From: Phoronis australis
Taxonomy: Eukaryota; Phoronida; Phoronidae
Assembly: GCA_002633005.1 (NCBI GenBank)
Contig: NMRA01000347.1
Coordinates: 43,031-107,030 of the forward strand
Reading direction: 5' to 3'
Length of the DNA: 64,000 bases
The notes below the pieces were generated by a model. It saw nothing but the letters and a program-made list of their open reading frames with translations. It did not search any database and had not been told where the DNA came from. Of the stretch, positions 34,175 through 48,000 are shown piece by piece. A program made the translations under genes and the position numbers. How positions within the stretch are numbered: the stretch's first letter is position 1; each line of letters begins with the position of its first letter.

Positions 34175-36812
34175 CTGTAAAATAAAAATAAAACTCCATA
34201 GAATCGAAACGGATAAGGCAAAGCACTCCATGAACTTGTGTGACAAAAATATCGAAAAGAGTTCGTGACAGTATATTTGGTTACACTGTTCTTGGTTGAA
34301 CGGTAAATTCAGTATAGTTGGCTAACAAGACAGCAACACCAGTCAGGTTGATAGGTGAGTGGGTTTTGAGCGCAAAACAACAACAGTATTGCAGGGTATC
34401 TCATCCAAACCATAAAATGAATGAAGACAGCTGTCCGCCATGTAGGGTTTCTCTACATGTTCGATTAGACACTGGTCAGTGACATAGTAAACAAATCACA
34501 AGGATGTCCGGAATGGTTATATAACGCAGTTGCTTTGCTGGGACAGTTACGTCATGATCATAGGGAATTATTAAACTTGCACTTAATTAACTCCATGACA
34601 AGAACTTATTTGATACATATCCGGTGTTCAACGTGTCAACAGAAATGAGATGATATATGTAGTAAGGTATCACAAGTCGTAACCAACGTACCAGTTTGTA
34701 CTGGCAAAGAAACATATGAATGTGATTTTTTACCGTCTGACTCTTTCGACATCCGGGTCATCCAATACCACGGACGCGTCTTTTTTGTCTGGAATTTTCG
34801 CAGCAACATCCTCTGGGTTAGAATAGGCCTGTCGAATAAAAATGGTTATTTAGGCGTGGCAGGAAGTAAACATGTACACAATGTTTTAAGAACAGGGATT
34901 GGAGAATTTTAGAATGCCTTACGGCGACTAATTATAAACTGCAGCTCTACAAAATAATTTATTTCGGGGTTTTAGAGCAGCAAAAACAATTTCCATTTGT
35001 CGAAGGGGAAGATATGTCCCTACAAATTATGAAAGGCAGACTTTCAGAGATCTGTATGTCACTATAGCTTCATTTTTCTCACAATTACGACATTTTTAGC
35101 TCATATAAAGCGGCTCGGCGGTGGATTTAGTGAACACAAAACACCAGAGCTAAATTACCCTTAAAAACGCTAATTTCAAGTAACGCCCAAAGATAAATAT
35201 ATTGTACGCCGCCTCTCTTTCAAATCTGGTAATCACTGGGTCATGCAGTTCTGTTAGCGAATTCTCAGAGATATTGGTTGAAAGGCTTAGATTACTTAGA
35301 GCATGGCCAATGCAGGAACTTTTAAGACCAGTACTGAGCTTGCTTCAAGCTTTTACACCATTCATAAAGCAATTCTGTTCTCCTCTTGCGATTCAAAACT
35401 TTACTCGTATGAATGCATAACATTGTTGTTCAATAGTTCGTTGGGGCAAATGGTTCCCGCATAGGTTTTCAGTCCGTGTTTAGCAGAATGACTTCGCCCG
35501 TACGTTTCATGGTTCATGTTAGTGGGACTGGCATTAAGAAACCGGGCCGTTCGTTGCTATCTTGTATTTGTGGACTCTTCGACATCAACCGCGAAGACCG
35601 GAGTCGCCGTCCGCTCTTGATGCCACGAGTTTGTGTAAGCTCCTGTCCTTATGTCTACGGTACAAGATTCTTATAAACGTAGCATTATCGATTTCTTTCA
35701 GGAAATAAAATACTGGCTAAAATAAATTCTAATGTCAGGGACAGAAACTGGTAATATTTTAACGCCTGCTTGGCTTCTCAAATTGAATTTCTCGTGAAAA
35801 TTTAATGTAGAACCTGGCTTTCTTTCGCGTAAGAAATGACTGGGATAAAAATTGGCCAATACACTGCGATGGGGTTTCATTTGTTGAAATCAGTCTTCAA
35901 TCTATTGCGTGCTTACATTGTAGTCATTGAGTGAGTTGTTTCGTATAAATGGGAACTGTTTTGGCCAGCTTCAAAACATCATTTCTCAGAAATGGCTGAT
36001 CACATTCACATCAGTGGCACAATGCTTATGCACTAGTGTTCCCCGGCCAAAACTCTACTAGGAATTGTTTTCTAAATATTCCACTTTTGCCTTGAGCGGC
36101 TATCAAAACTATAGGACTTGTATGATTTTGGGGAAAATAAAATAAGGTGTATAAAACGAAAACTAATTGATAATTTAGCAAACTGTAGCAGAGAGCGTTT
36201 TTGAGTCGCGGTCTGGGTCATGTACTGTAGGTTTTGCTCAATCATTTCCCCCCCAAGGTCACAATGACATGACCAACGCAGTGGCAGATTGGTGTAAAGT
36301 CACATGTCAAATTCTGCAGAATTTTATTCCATTGTCATTGTTTCAGGAAATATTTACTTTCGCTGCGTGGAATTTTATAGTTTTGTAGATACTGGGCTGT
36401 GTTGCCTAAATGACACTAATAGGGCGAAAAGTGATGTGCGTTTTATGCGGGCTGTGGTTGGTGACTACGATTGCATACGTAGCTTAGACCGAAAGCCTTG
36501 GCATGGTGCACATACACCATCTCGCCGTTCTCAGCAACAGAATCCATGATAGTATCAATGATGAAACGTCGAACCCAATACTGAATCGTGACCGAGTATT
36601 GGTTCTGCATTATCGGACACGGCGGTGTAGCTCGCATTGTTGAGTAACTGCTAAATATTTAGGTCCTAACATACATGTAACTAAGAACACGTTCTTACCT
36701 TTTTCTTAGCTCTAAAGAATGCCGTTAACGGAGCCATTAGAATCATTTTGAGGAGTAAGATCGTGGAGTAAAACACCAGCGATTGCAGCACGTCGTTTTG
36801 AAGAGGCATCAT
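33931..36812 (-). CDS. MGST1: Microsomal glutathione S-transferase 1-like (MAPEG family), complete, 3 exons
   Basis: Membrane enzyme of ER and outer mitochondrial membrane that conjugates glutathione to electrophiles and reduces lipid hydroperoxides. Exons on the - strand: 36812-36699, 34828-34734, 34174-33931; all GT-AG and in phase, 150 aa (human MGST1 is 155). First helix at residues 7-30; then AYSNPED (MGST1 has FANPED); the family hallmark ERVRRAHQNDLESIPVF at about 66-82; then CLTNPARDV, HFRLYTAARFIHTIAYV and a last hydrophobic helix. Four hydrophobic segments fit MAPEG topology. The start is taken at the first of two adjacent ATGs because it gives the usual short N-terminus; the frame is open further upstream (to 36983) but without family similarity. 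Introns of 1.87 and 0.56 kb hold nothing recognised. Confidence 0.95.
34734..34828 (-). CDS. MGST1: MGST1-like exon 2
   Basis: 31 codons plus two bases: AYSNPEDVAAKIPDKKDASV, LDDPDVERVR. This cytosolic loop carries the glutathione-site Arg-rich motif, split across the intron (CG|G). Donor gtaaaa. Confidence 0.94.
36699..36812 (-). CDS. MGST1: MGST1-like exon 1
   Basis: 38 codons, MMPLQNDVLQSLVFYSTILL continuing through LLKMILMAPLTAFFRAKKK; first transmembrane helix. Donor gtaaga on the - strand. Confidence 0.9.
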
Positions 36813-37792
36813 TTTCCTCAAGCTCGATGAGATGGCGACAAAATATCGAAGTTTAGTATCAAACTTGAAGGCTTTACCAAGGACTGGCTGGGACTGTTCG
36901 CCGCCAGGGTTCAACTGAACTCTTGGCTGTAATGTGACCGCGACTAGGATAATTTCTAAACGGAAAAAGCGGCAATAGTTCACGATTCAGTCTCTTTCCT
37001 TTTCCGGGAATTCACAGATTAGCTTACACGCATTACCAGTTTTATAGGGATCGGCCGTCACGGTTATTTCCTTGTTACCGGGTAGTCAAATAAATGACCT
37101 AGTTTGATAATGACCGATCGAACCTGACGCGGAACATACAATGGGTTCAGTGTATATTTGTTTCATGTCGATCCGGTCAGATATTGAAAGGGCACAGCCT
37201 AAATTGCCGGACGTTTAGTGTAACTTTTTCACAGCGCGCAAAACATGCGACGTCTACCATAGAGAATAAACAGCTACAAAATCAGCAAATTCGCGAATCA
37301 TTTTATCAGTCAAGTGAAAACAGGTATACATGCACACGTAGCTACTCGATATGGCCCTCAAAAGCCCGGTTTGGATAATATCATAGAACTCGTGCTTACC
37401 GGTGGGAAAACCGTTTTCCAATGTAGCTCAACAAAATATCACCCTCAAGTGAAGATGCTCGTAACAGAGTAAAATGGGAGTTAAGTCTGCCTGATGGAAA
37501 ATTAAACGTACGTCGTCTTCACGTCAGGATCAATCTGGACGTCTCTTTTGGTACGCTTTATGTATCCCGTTATCATTTATATTGTTTTTTCTTCTTTGCT
37601 ATTTCTGATGAGCAATGAATTAACTATATGTTGGAAAACAGCGTGCTTAAATGTTTTTAATTTTGTTCTACATTTTAAACTGCCATGGTTCAAGATATCG
37701 ACTAGTTCACACGTTAACAGCCTTTAATATTACATGTACGCACAAATTCATATCTTTATAAAATAAGCGTCTTGTTTCTGCTTAAACATTTG

Positions 37793-38966
37793 CAGCCGAT
37801 TTCATAAAGGTGGTTTAAAGTTAAACCAGGTTTAAACTGGACTTAGACCAGGTTTAATGATAATCTGCATTTCATAAAGGTGGTTTAACTTTTAGACCAG
37901 TGGTCTTGTAAAACCTGGTTTAACTCCAGTTTAGACCTGGTCTAAGTCAGTTTTCATTTCACCAACGAGGTCTATATTCTTTAGACCTGTATTAAGATCT
38001 TAAACCATGTTTAACTTTAGACTTGGTCAGACCCAGGTTTAACTGTTAAATATGTCAGACTTGCATGGTATAGGTACAACTGAACGATGCCGCGGTGTGC
38101 AATTGCGACGCAGTTTTAGAGCGAAAATGGACTATTTTCATTATTCAGGTTTACTACGACACGAGATCAAACGTAGCAGAGGCGGATCCAGGATTTTTAA
38201 AGGAGAGGGGACGGTCAAGGACTTTTTGAAAGGGGGGACCAAGTCAACAATTTGAAAATTATAGATTTGATATCATTAAAAGCAAGGGAAAAAGGGGGCT
38301 CCGGATCCCTTGACCCCCCTGGATCCTCCTATGCGTAGACCAGTACGTGCTGGAGTGTGTCCTGCGGATTCCTCAGAATACGACTGGTCGAGCAGGTCTC
38401 ATCGTCGCAAGCCCTACGGATTTGACTTAAGACAGCATCCTCTGATTCTTCTGACTGAGTTCCACCTCCACTGTTCTCCGATTCAATGTTGCCGGGAAGG
38501 GGTCTTGCCCCCCCCCCTTTGGCCGCGAAAAATAAATACTAAAATGACACGGAAATAAATTTGGGCATTTATCATGTTACATCTAATCGTGAGCATGTTC
38601 TTTAATGTGTGTGTGTTGGGCACACAAATTACATTTTTCCTCATGAGAAAAGCTTTTAGACCTTTGTCGTAAATGTCTGCATTGATTCTACTGGTGTATG
38701 CCATTCTATACCCACGTGATCAAGGTTTCATTGAAGCACTTCAATAGTTTCTTTGTTGGGTTTACCCAGCTCGACACAGTTGGGTGCCTTTGATACTTTA
38801 AACCTGGTTCTACTGAACCAGCTCCCTGGTCTAGCAAAACCAGGCTTTCAGACTCTTAAACCATGTTGGTGAAATGCAAGTTAGGTCTAAAATTAGACCA
38901 GGTTTAGGAAGACCAGGTTTAAGTCTTAAACCTGGTTTTGTTAAACCACCTTTATGAAATCGGCTG
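37793..38966. mobile_element. Foldback-type DNA transposon with long inverted ends
   Basis: Left end CAGCCGATTTCATAAAGG and right end CCTTTATGAAATCGGCTG are exact inverted repeats, and the match continues inward (GTGGTTTAA / TTAAACCAC). Both arms are built of the degenerate motif ACCAGGTTTAA in both orientations, so the DNA can fold on itself. Flanks share only TTG (possible 3-bp target duplication). No transposase frame inside. Confidence 0.8.
38177..38333. mobile_element. 157-bp transposon nested in the foldback element, 5-bp target duplication
   Basis: Ends CAGAGGCGGATCCAGG and CCTGGATCCTCCTATG are imperfect inverted repeats (13 of 16). CGTAG flanks both sides (38172-38176 and 38334-38338). 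Related to the element at 32002-32121. Confidence 0.8.
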
Positions 38967-41900
38967 TTGGTGGTCAAGTCTCAGAAACTTTGATGCACTT
39001 ACTTGTACATCGTAACTACACTATATAACCTTTGGAAGATATTTGGTAATTTTACTTCAGTGATAGCGATGAAACAATAATGAACGCTAATGTTTTTTTC
39101 TTTGTAATCAACAACACCTACACATCTACATAAATTAAGTTTCATTCCAACGAAATATTGCATATACTATCAACAACTGGAGGGCTTTACCATCTATTAA
39201 TGCTTTTGTGTGTATTTTATTAAAACAGCATTATTCCAAAGAGATTTTTTTTTTTCGAAAGGAGTGGACAATTTGATAGATTTAGAAATAGATGATTGAA
39301 AATAAGCGACCATTGAGTGAGTGCGTGTGTGTATGTGTTCAGTGTAATTTACATTGTAATATTATTATTTGATAATAAATGTATATATGAAATATTCAGC
39401 CGTTATTGCATTTCAGGGTAAATTCACCATAATTATCAATTAAAGCTGCATTTATCACCAGAGACGAGATCGCCCATCAGGTGGCATAGAACGTGAAATA
39501 GAGACAAAATTGCATTGCTCAAACATGGGCGGCGCAGCACTGCAAGAAGTAGGGGCTGCAGCGCCCCAGCCCCCTGTGGTGACATTTTGTCACTGTTTAT
39601 ATGGCATTTATACGATTTGTTCTTAAACGTTTTGAATTGATGTTGGTGTCAAGAAATTTTCCCTTTAGTTTCAAATTAATTATAAAAAAGATCTGTCAAC
39701 TGCTCGTCTCTATATTCAAAGTGAATGTTACAACTCTCACGTTAGCATCACCAAGAAGTAGATGATTTCACCATCGTCTGTTTAAAATATATTTTTACGC
39801 GTTCCACGGCTCTTTAAAACGTGGTTAGGTCCGTAGATGGAATGTTTTTTGGACTTAGTGTCCGTCAGAGCGCGCCACAATGGCACACCACAACAGAAGT
39901 ACTGAACAAACTAACGGTTAAGGTGATTGACCTGCTGTATACAGCATTTTCGAATATGCATATTGATCGAATTTAATCGCATGCCGATAACGTTTTTATT
40001 ATTTCGCTCAAGTTGAACGCGGCACTCAGAGTACAGGCGCACCCAACCGGAAGATATTTCTCGAGTACTTGTCATAAACTTAAGCTGTTAAACCTGCTGT
40101 CTATTTGAACTGTTAAAAATGTTTTACAATGGTTAGTGAATAGGTATAAAAAATCTTGCCGTTTTGTGACGAAAAAGTCAACCTGCACACTTGAACCTTA
40201 AATTGGTCCACCGTTACTTATTTTTAAGCTAATTAACGTTGGACCAATTTAAAAATACTTTCATTCCGTAGGAAGTCCAAATTTGGCTAACTTCGGAACA
40301 TCCCCTCAGAAATGGGTGATCGCATTCATCTGATAGTTTTAGATACCACGCAACAAGCTGCTGTTATTGAAAACGCTTTCGGAAATGCTTTTTCAAATAA
40401 TCCATTTTTTTACGGATGTGGTTACGAAAGAAAGGTTTTCTTTATTTTTTATTGAAATAAAAAATTGTAAACAACGAAAAAGAAATGATAATTTTCAAAA
40501 GTGTAACGGCGCTTTCAAGATTTGAATTATATTACCATTGACGATTGTTCGCCTGGTCTAAAACTTTTCAGACCCTTATCATAAACAATATCTACCTACA
40601 ATAAGCACCAGGCTAATTGCCGACAGACACACCAGGCCCTTACTCTAAAACCACACATGAATGGATGGAACTACTTTTGACCAAATGCATCAGTTTAATA
40701 AACAATTTGGGGGATAAAAACCAAGCTTTCTGTGGTAAATGAACCAGTGAGACTTTGAAAATACGAAATAACACTTTTAACATATACTCAGAATCGCATT
40801 ATTATTTAAACAAATGTTAAACAAATCATTGCACAACGTCAGTGGAAAAATTTCAAAACCTACAAATTAAATTAGGACCCGGGAAAATCCAAGAAATGGC
40901 AGTGAAATCAAATACCGCTTGTAGTTCTAACGACTAAGCTTGTATAAAATAAACAATCTCCGTTTCTTCATAACTTTTTATACTAGAAATAGAGGCGTGC
41001 AACTAATGAGGCACAATTTGAACCAAAGTTTCAGGAACTGAATTGTAAAAGTTTATCATTCATCAGAGGTAATTGCAAACAATGATAAAAATAACATGGA
41101 TCCAGAATAACGGTAGTTGTATTTCACTTGTTTAATTGGAAGTATCGTGGTGTAGAACAGAACATGACAAATTGATGTACACACACTGTTGGATTCACAT
41201 ATATTTTAGCACAGTCAATGGATGTTCAGTAGACACAATTTTCAACTGATTGGCCAAATGAATACCGGAATTATTTTTGATTTTTCACTTACTTTCTTAA
41301 ATAAGCACATTCCTTCACTGGATGTTGCTGCTGTTATAACAATATTTCCAATCACACACAGTTAACAACGCTAATTTTCCTTTTTAAGATGTAAATGCTT
41401 AAACATTATACAACAAATAGTCTAGCTCAATGAAATTCTGTTCGCTTTCGTGAGGTGAATGCACTAAGCTGTCAATTTCTGCTCAAATTTGATTACACTC
41501 TGACTTAAGCAAGAAACTAACCAAGTACAATATTATTTTTATCCATACTCCCTGTAAAACAATACAGTAAATGTCAGGTAAACTGATGAATTGAGTAAAT
41601 GTCCTTAATGTTTTGTGAGAGTTTGCCACCATTTCCTGTCATCATAGCGTGGACCTCATTTTGCGTTACTTTTTGCCACCATTTGATCCTCTTCCCTGTG
41701 TGTGATAAGATCTTGAAAAAGTATTAAGTTTCACGTACCGGTAGGCAAACTGTTGTTTACAGCTATATTTACTTTTTGTTGTCTTCAATCCATTATTTAC
41801 AGAAAATAAATCAAATACACTGGGTGATTTAGAACAGGCACTAACAAAACACAAATGAATTACCAATAAGTGATTGCAAACTCAGTTAATGTTAAGTAAG

Positions 41901-42024
41901 CTTAATTGAAGAGCATTTATTTATAGGTACCCTGAGTACATGCATAGCTATTTTCTCTTCTCTTAATGACATAACTTTAATGTGTTGGGGGGGTATTTTG
42001 GTGCTGTCTTGGGACTGAAGTTCC

Positions 42025-42084
42025 CTAATCTATTTCTCCTGGTTTTATCTCCACTGTCCCATATGAATCATACTCAGTCCCTGG
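42025..42084 (-). CDS. Probable last exon of unrecognised - strand gene
   Basis: 20 codons: PGTEYDSYGTVEIKPGEID and TAG (42025-42027). Acceptor caactacttcag. Phase 0 matches the CAG|gtgaag donor of the preceding exon. ATTAAA and AATAAA follow within about 110 bp on the - strand. Confidence 0.45.
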   Translation of the reverse strand, partial: PGTEYDSYGTVEIKPGEID

Positions 42085-45000
42085 CTGAAGTAGTTGTAGG
42101 TCACAACCCACACTATCGCAACAAATAGACAAAAAAGAGACATGCAGGGTACAGACTGTTGTAAATGGGATTCTACGAACTGAAGCAATACATAATTACG
42201 GCCATTGACCTGTTCACTTCAATGTTGTTAACCAAGCATATGTGGAACGTTTGACTGAACATGTATAGCCAAAACATAGTTTGGGATCGAACACAATGAT
42301 GGTTCCAAGAAAACGCCCTAAATTGTGAAATGGATTTAGAGGTTGCATTCTACCATGACAAAATAATACTTTATAAAATTGTGACATTTCTAAGCCGTAA
42401 GGTCACCTTGGTTAGCTTCAGTCTCATTTTGGGATGCATATAAAGTGTACAATAAGCTTGTTCAGTGTTTCTTATAATATACTTGTGCGAAAATGGAGAA
42501 TTAGTTTACTTTGGTTAAATTCAATGTAGTGACCGTTTTCAAATGAAAAACTATAAATAATGAATAAAAAAGATTGCTTATTTAGGTTAATAATGTCTAA
42601 GATTATCTTGACAACTGTTGCCAACTTTATTAAAGACTGACATTATTTTGTGTCTTGTTCTACTCACAGGTGTTCATTTAAATGGATGACACCAGTGACG
42701 TCTGCATAACCAACTTACACAGGCACATATAATTGCGCAACTGAAATAGTTCTCAATATATGATATAGCAGTAAAGCTATTATATTCACTATTACGAAAA
42801 TATCATGACGTTCTGGAAAGTGCATGGATGAAACTGAAAGCTTGTATTAAATCACCAAAACCTGTACAGAAAATCACTACAAGTTTTGTATTCATACACC
42901 ACCTTCACATCAACTTATTATTTTGTAAAATCATAAATATTTGATGTAGAAGAAATCGATGTCATCTCATACACTGTTTTTGTGTTGTTTTTGTATATTT
43001 TAACGCCAAGTCTTTAAGTATTTTATAAAAATTCATTGATAGCGAGTGTACAGAATACTAGGCTGGGTCAGTTCCCAATGTTTACTATGATTACCTACCA
43101 GTTGTGATAATGAGGGTGTCGGTAAGTTGACACGTTCTAAGTTATAAACACAACAGCTGTCCGAGATCTGTACTGCTGTAGCTAGAGATCAGGGGAATTA
43201 TTCATATGTTAACACCCATAGTCCACAGTACAGGAATAGCGTTCAAGTGATTTTCAAAACTTGAACATCCAAAATTTCTCTACACTGACAGCCTCCTTCT
43301 TATTTTCAAATTTACAATCTACATTGTATCATGAAACGAATGAAATTTATCAAGGTTGGATATCACCAAAGCGCATACGCTACGTACATCTTCCTGAAAT
43401 CATGGAAAAGGCCTACATCAGTTACAGATGAGAACAAAATGCAATTTCTTCATCAAACTTTTTCCCGTATAGAAATGACATGTTCTATCATCATGATCAT
43501 TCATTATAAATGCCCAGCACTCTCAACTAGCAAATTGTGGTTTCCACCCGACAGCGAAACGTCGAGTTATAGTTTGGACGAAAACACGTCGCACGCTAAA
43601 TCTTATATACAGTTTTCTCAGTAAAATAGTTTAATTTTCCCTTTATTCTCATTACCAATTACCCACTCATTCGTTGCAAAAACAGTATCAAAACGATTTC
43701 TTCATAATCCCTTGTCGAGTCATATACTTCGTGAAAAACTTTGTTAGATAATATGTTTCTCATTGACGATTCCCAATTATAATTAAACTAAACTCCACCA
43801 TTTATCTCATGGAGTCTACTGCCTTAGCAGTTGCGAATAGTGTTTGGCCACGCAGTGGTAGTCTCGGCAATGAAACGTTTTCCACCGCGCTTCAGATAGA
43901 CATAATCATACCATAGGCTGGCCGGGATAAGTCACTATGGAACTGTCCAGTTAACATAACTATATCATCATAACTTATTCTTGCTTTGCTTTATCAATAT
44001 GGAGGACACTAACACTCCTCAGAGCCCAATATCAAAATGAGCAATCCAAGCAACCATTTTTCACTATGCAACGCACCTGCTAACAGCAAGACTTCTTAAT
44101 TTCAACCTGTGTGCACTCTAAGGCAACAAATAAAGATATCGGGCTGTTGTGACTAGGATACCTGGTATGGGTAGAATAAGCCATTCTGCGGATGCAATAC
44201 ATAGCACGTCACCCAACGTAATTCCTTGTCCTGCTTTCCTTGAAAGACAACCGAGTCCCCATGAGAGAGACTTCTTAGCAAAGCTCCCATAAAACTATGG
44301 AGATGTGAAGCAGTTTTTCAGGGAGCCGATACCATGTTCCTCCACCTCTCCGTTTGCTAAGTACACAAAACCTGTCTCAAACAGCTGGCATCTGTGAAGA
44401 AGTTTTTCAGCGACAAACATTTCTGATGTTTTGATAAGCTACATTATTTGAGAAAGACAAGAGTTCAGTTTAAGAGGACTGTTGCAAGAGCCCAACAGTA
44501 AAAATGGGCCACAGGTAGTAGTTTGGATACCTTGTACTACAGATAAATTTTAGATGACACATTTGAATAAATCCTGCACACTTAAAGGAAAATTCTTGCT
44601 CAACATCTGTTGTGGAAATAACTAATGAAGATCCAACAAGCTCGTAAGATTTGAAAACATTTATTAGAAAATAAACAAGAAGTACAAAATAGTCAAAACC
44701 AGTGGAATTGTTTTAGCAACCACAAACATATAAATAACATTGCACAATGGCACAAAGAAGGTATTTAAAATTCACACCCATCAGAGTCAACAGTCAATGT
44801 GAATACCACTAAATGAGAAAAAATATCAAAAGGGTTTATTACATGAATACATAAAAGATTGTGTGTTCTGATAGTCATACTGAACGGACAATTATCCAAT
44901 TTGTGCTTTATTGTCACTGAAAAATTTATCACTTGTTCATACAAAACATAAAAATCTTACTAAAAGACTAATTGTATATATTTTAAAAGTGATTGAAGTC

Positions 45001-48000
45001 AAACATGATTGTATACAAATTAATAAATGACTGCTCACCTAAGTGTCATTCATTGTAAAATCCAGGGCTTGGAATGACCACGACAAAAAAGAAAAATTTC
45101 CAGATCACCTGTTGTTGGACAAATAAAGAGGCTTGTGTGATAGAAATGTTTTTTGTGTTGTGAAAGTTGAACGAAATAAACATTTTTGAATGAATAAAGA
45201 CAAAAATAATGATAAAAAAGAGACGAAAAAGTAAACTAGAAATCAAATTGAGGAAATCGAACCAAAGAGGAAATCCTCTTAGCAGAGGAAAATTCCGAGC
45301 CCTGAAAGTTATTACGTGTTGCAAATGAGCCCAGCTCCAAGTACAGCTGATCCACAATCTGACTGAATACTAATGACAGGCTCCATTACTGCACATGCAG
45401 TACAAACCAAAAGTATTCAGATAAAATGACTTGGTATTCGCAGCCATGATGACCGCGTGGAAACCACATTCATGACTGCAGTAGTCTCCCCTGATGACTG
45501 AGAATGAAGGGGAACTAAAAGGTAATTACACAAGGTGGATAAGCTACTTTGTAATTAGAATTTTTCCACCCTCTTAGTTATTACTAGTAATATTCGGTAT
45601 AATACAATTAGTAGACTGGATGGAAAATATAAATCGGTAAATAAAACAACAAGAATGGATCAACTGAAATTTGAAATTTTCGGAGGTAACAACTTCCTTT
45701 ATCAACAAAAACATAAATAAAGAAATAGACTGGATGGGAAATGTTATTTTATTGATTACTTTTGTCTTGTACTGTAGGATCGATTACTTTTGTCTTGTAC
45801 CGTAGGATCGATTACTTTTGTCTTGTACAATAGGATGAGACGGATCATGTAGATGAAAACAATACTTTACACAGAGCAGTAAACAGTAGTCAACATTCAC
45901 TACTCTAGTAGTCATGACAAACTCAAGCCAGGTGCCCATCAAATTATGAATGTTGAATGCATGTTAACAACAGAGGTGGTAAGCGCACACTCGCTTGTTA
46001 GTTTATTACGCTGCACCAATTTTCACTAGTAATGCCAACAGATGGCGGTGGTGTTCCAGCGGTGTGGCGTAGTGCTTGAATATTTTTTGTGACACTGCTG
46101 CCTTGTAAAACCCTTATTTTCTCTTACTTTTCTCCACCAATGCCAACAGATGGAAATAAATTTCAGACTGACTGTGAGACGGTGGTCGTCCCTTTTCACG
46201 TCACAGCTGTCTAGTTTCTTCCTATTTTCTAAAACTTGTCCATAACAAAATATTAATGGTGGTCAGATTTACCAAGAGACAGTGGTCAAAAATGTCCCAC
46301 TTTACTTCTATGACCTCTCATCGACAACAGGTGGCATTGGTGTTCCAACTAATCACGACAATGTGCTCGTCCATTTTTGTGACATAAATGTCCCACATTA
46401 CTTCTATGACTTCTCACCAACAACAGGTAACACTGTTCCAACTAATCACGAGACAGTACTTGTCCGTTTCCGTGGCAACGCTGTCTTGCTCATTCTCTTC
46501 TTCTTCTTCTTCACCGTCCCCTCGCCACCCTTGCCAAGACCCGCCTCTCCACCCTTCACCTGCCCCGCCTCCCTCTTCGCTCTCTGCTCTTGCTCCCACA
46601 GTCTCTCATGAGCTAATTCTAAAAACAANGGTGGTCGTCCCATTTCACGTCACAGCTGTCTAGTTTCTTCCTATTTTCTAAAACTTGTCCGTAACAAAAT
46701 ATTAATGGTGGTCAGATTTACCAAGAGACAGTGGTCAAAAATGTCCCATATTACTTCTATGACCTCTCATCGACAACAGATGGCATTGGTGTTCCAACTA
46801 ATCACGACAATGTGCTCGTCCATTTTTGTGACATCAATGTCCCACATTACTTCTATGACTTCTCACCAACAACAGGTAACACTGTTCCAACTAATCACGA
46901 GACAGTACTTGTCCGTTTCCGTGGCAACGCTGTCTTGCTCATTCTCTTCTTCTTCTTCTTCACCGTCCCCTCGCCACCCTTGCCAAGACCCGCCTCTCCA
47001 CCCTTCACCTGCCCCGCCTCCCTCTTCGCTCTCTGCTCTTGCTCCCACAGTCTCTCATGAGCTAATTCTAAAAACAACAGTCATTCAGTCAGTTTGCAAC
47101 AGCTCGCAGTCAAAAACATAGTAATGGTCAGATATAACGTGGCGAAGTTTGAGAACCAGTTTTCTCCAATGAATAATGGGCATCAAACTGGTTCTCAAAA
47201 TGCAGGCACGTTATAGCAGACTATTGCCAAAAACACTGCATATCTTGAAGTCAAAATCACACTCAACATTTTCAGTGCGTTTCACACAATATAACTGAAT
47301 CAGACACGGTACACTGACTTCCAAGCAACACAGTCAATGCTTTATGAAACTACACCAGTAAGCAGACATGCTTTATGAAGCATACTTCTGTTATGAATGC
47401 AGGATACCTTTAATGCAAGTGTAGAATGTTTAATAAAAGAGATTAATTATGAAGGAAGTGAAGGAGTCAATACTTACGCACGGCCTTCTGCGCTAATTTA
47501 AGTCTCTTAAACTCTTTAGACAGCCACACTGAAGGGTGACTCAGTAATCTACAAAGTCACAAGAGTTAAGTCTACGGTTTAAGGCAGATCCATGTTTTGC
47601 AAAACCGACTCAGAGTGCAAAATTTACTAAAACAATGTATCGGTGCACAAGATGATGGACAAATGAAATTCAGTTTTCTCATTTTTTCTATATAAAAGAT
47701 AGATAGCACCGAATTTATGCTTTGCCATATTCAAGTTTGATACCACACAAAAATTTGAATAATTATGAGTATTCATAATATTAAAAGCTATGTGGAAGAA
47801 AATGTATGCGTTTAAGACCTTCATGGACAGCAACAAGGTCATTCTTGTTGAATGTCTTCAAATAAAATATCTAAAAGGATGATAAACCCGGTTTCAGCCA
47901 ATTAACAGATAGTAAAAACGACTTTCACATTTAACTATCTGAAACAAAATAATGCACTGTAAACTTCTACAACTCTCAAAAGTTTGGAGGAAATTTTGAA

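Larger units (their letters stand above)
36813..42024. other. Intergenic region between MGST1-like gene and the next - strand gene
   Basis: Holds the presumed MGST1 5' flank (36813-37100, GC-richer), a 1.17-kb foldback element with a nested 157-bp transposon (37793-38966), and otherwise AT-rich DNA with short open frames that look random. Candidate poly(A) signals for the - strand gene to the right lie at its right edge (ATTAAA near 41972, AATAAA near 41918, read on -). Confidence 0.5.

Noticed and set aside
36443-36637. - strand frame with MDSVAENGEMVYVHHAKAFG in the first MGST1 intron
   Set aside because: Looks mildly coding, but has no MGST1 similarity and I found no in-phase donor to exon 2.
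43331-43624. 97-codon + strand open frame
   Set aside because: No domain, no splice context and no supporting composition; likely chance in AT-rich DNA.
45046-45357. 103-codon hydrophobic - strand frame
   Set aside because: Lies within a transposon of the CAGGGCTTGGAA family; Phe/Ile richness reflects poly-T stretches.
45311-45365. Short + frame MSPAPSTADPQSD next to a transposon
   Set aside because: Thirteen codons only and flanked by transposon sequence; no basis for a gene.
46414-47048. Acidic Glu/Gly-rich - strand frame present twice
   Set aside because: Alternative frame of the charged-helix exon region; phase does not fit the neighbouring exons.
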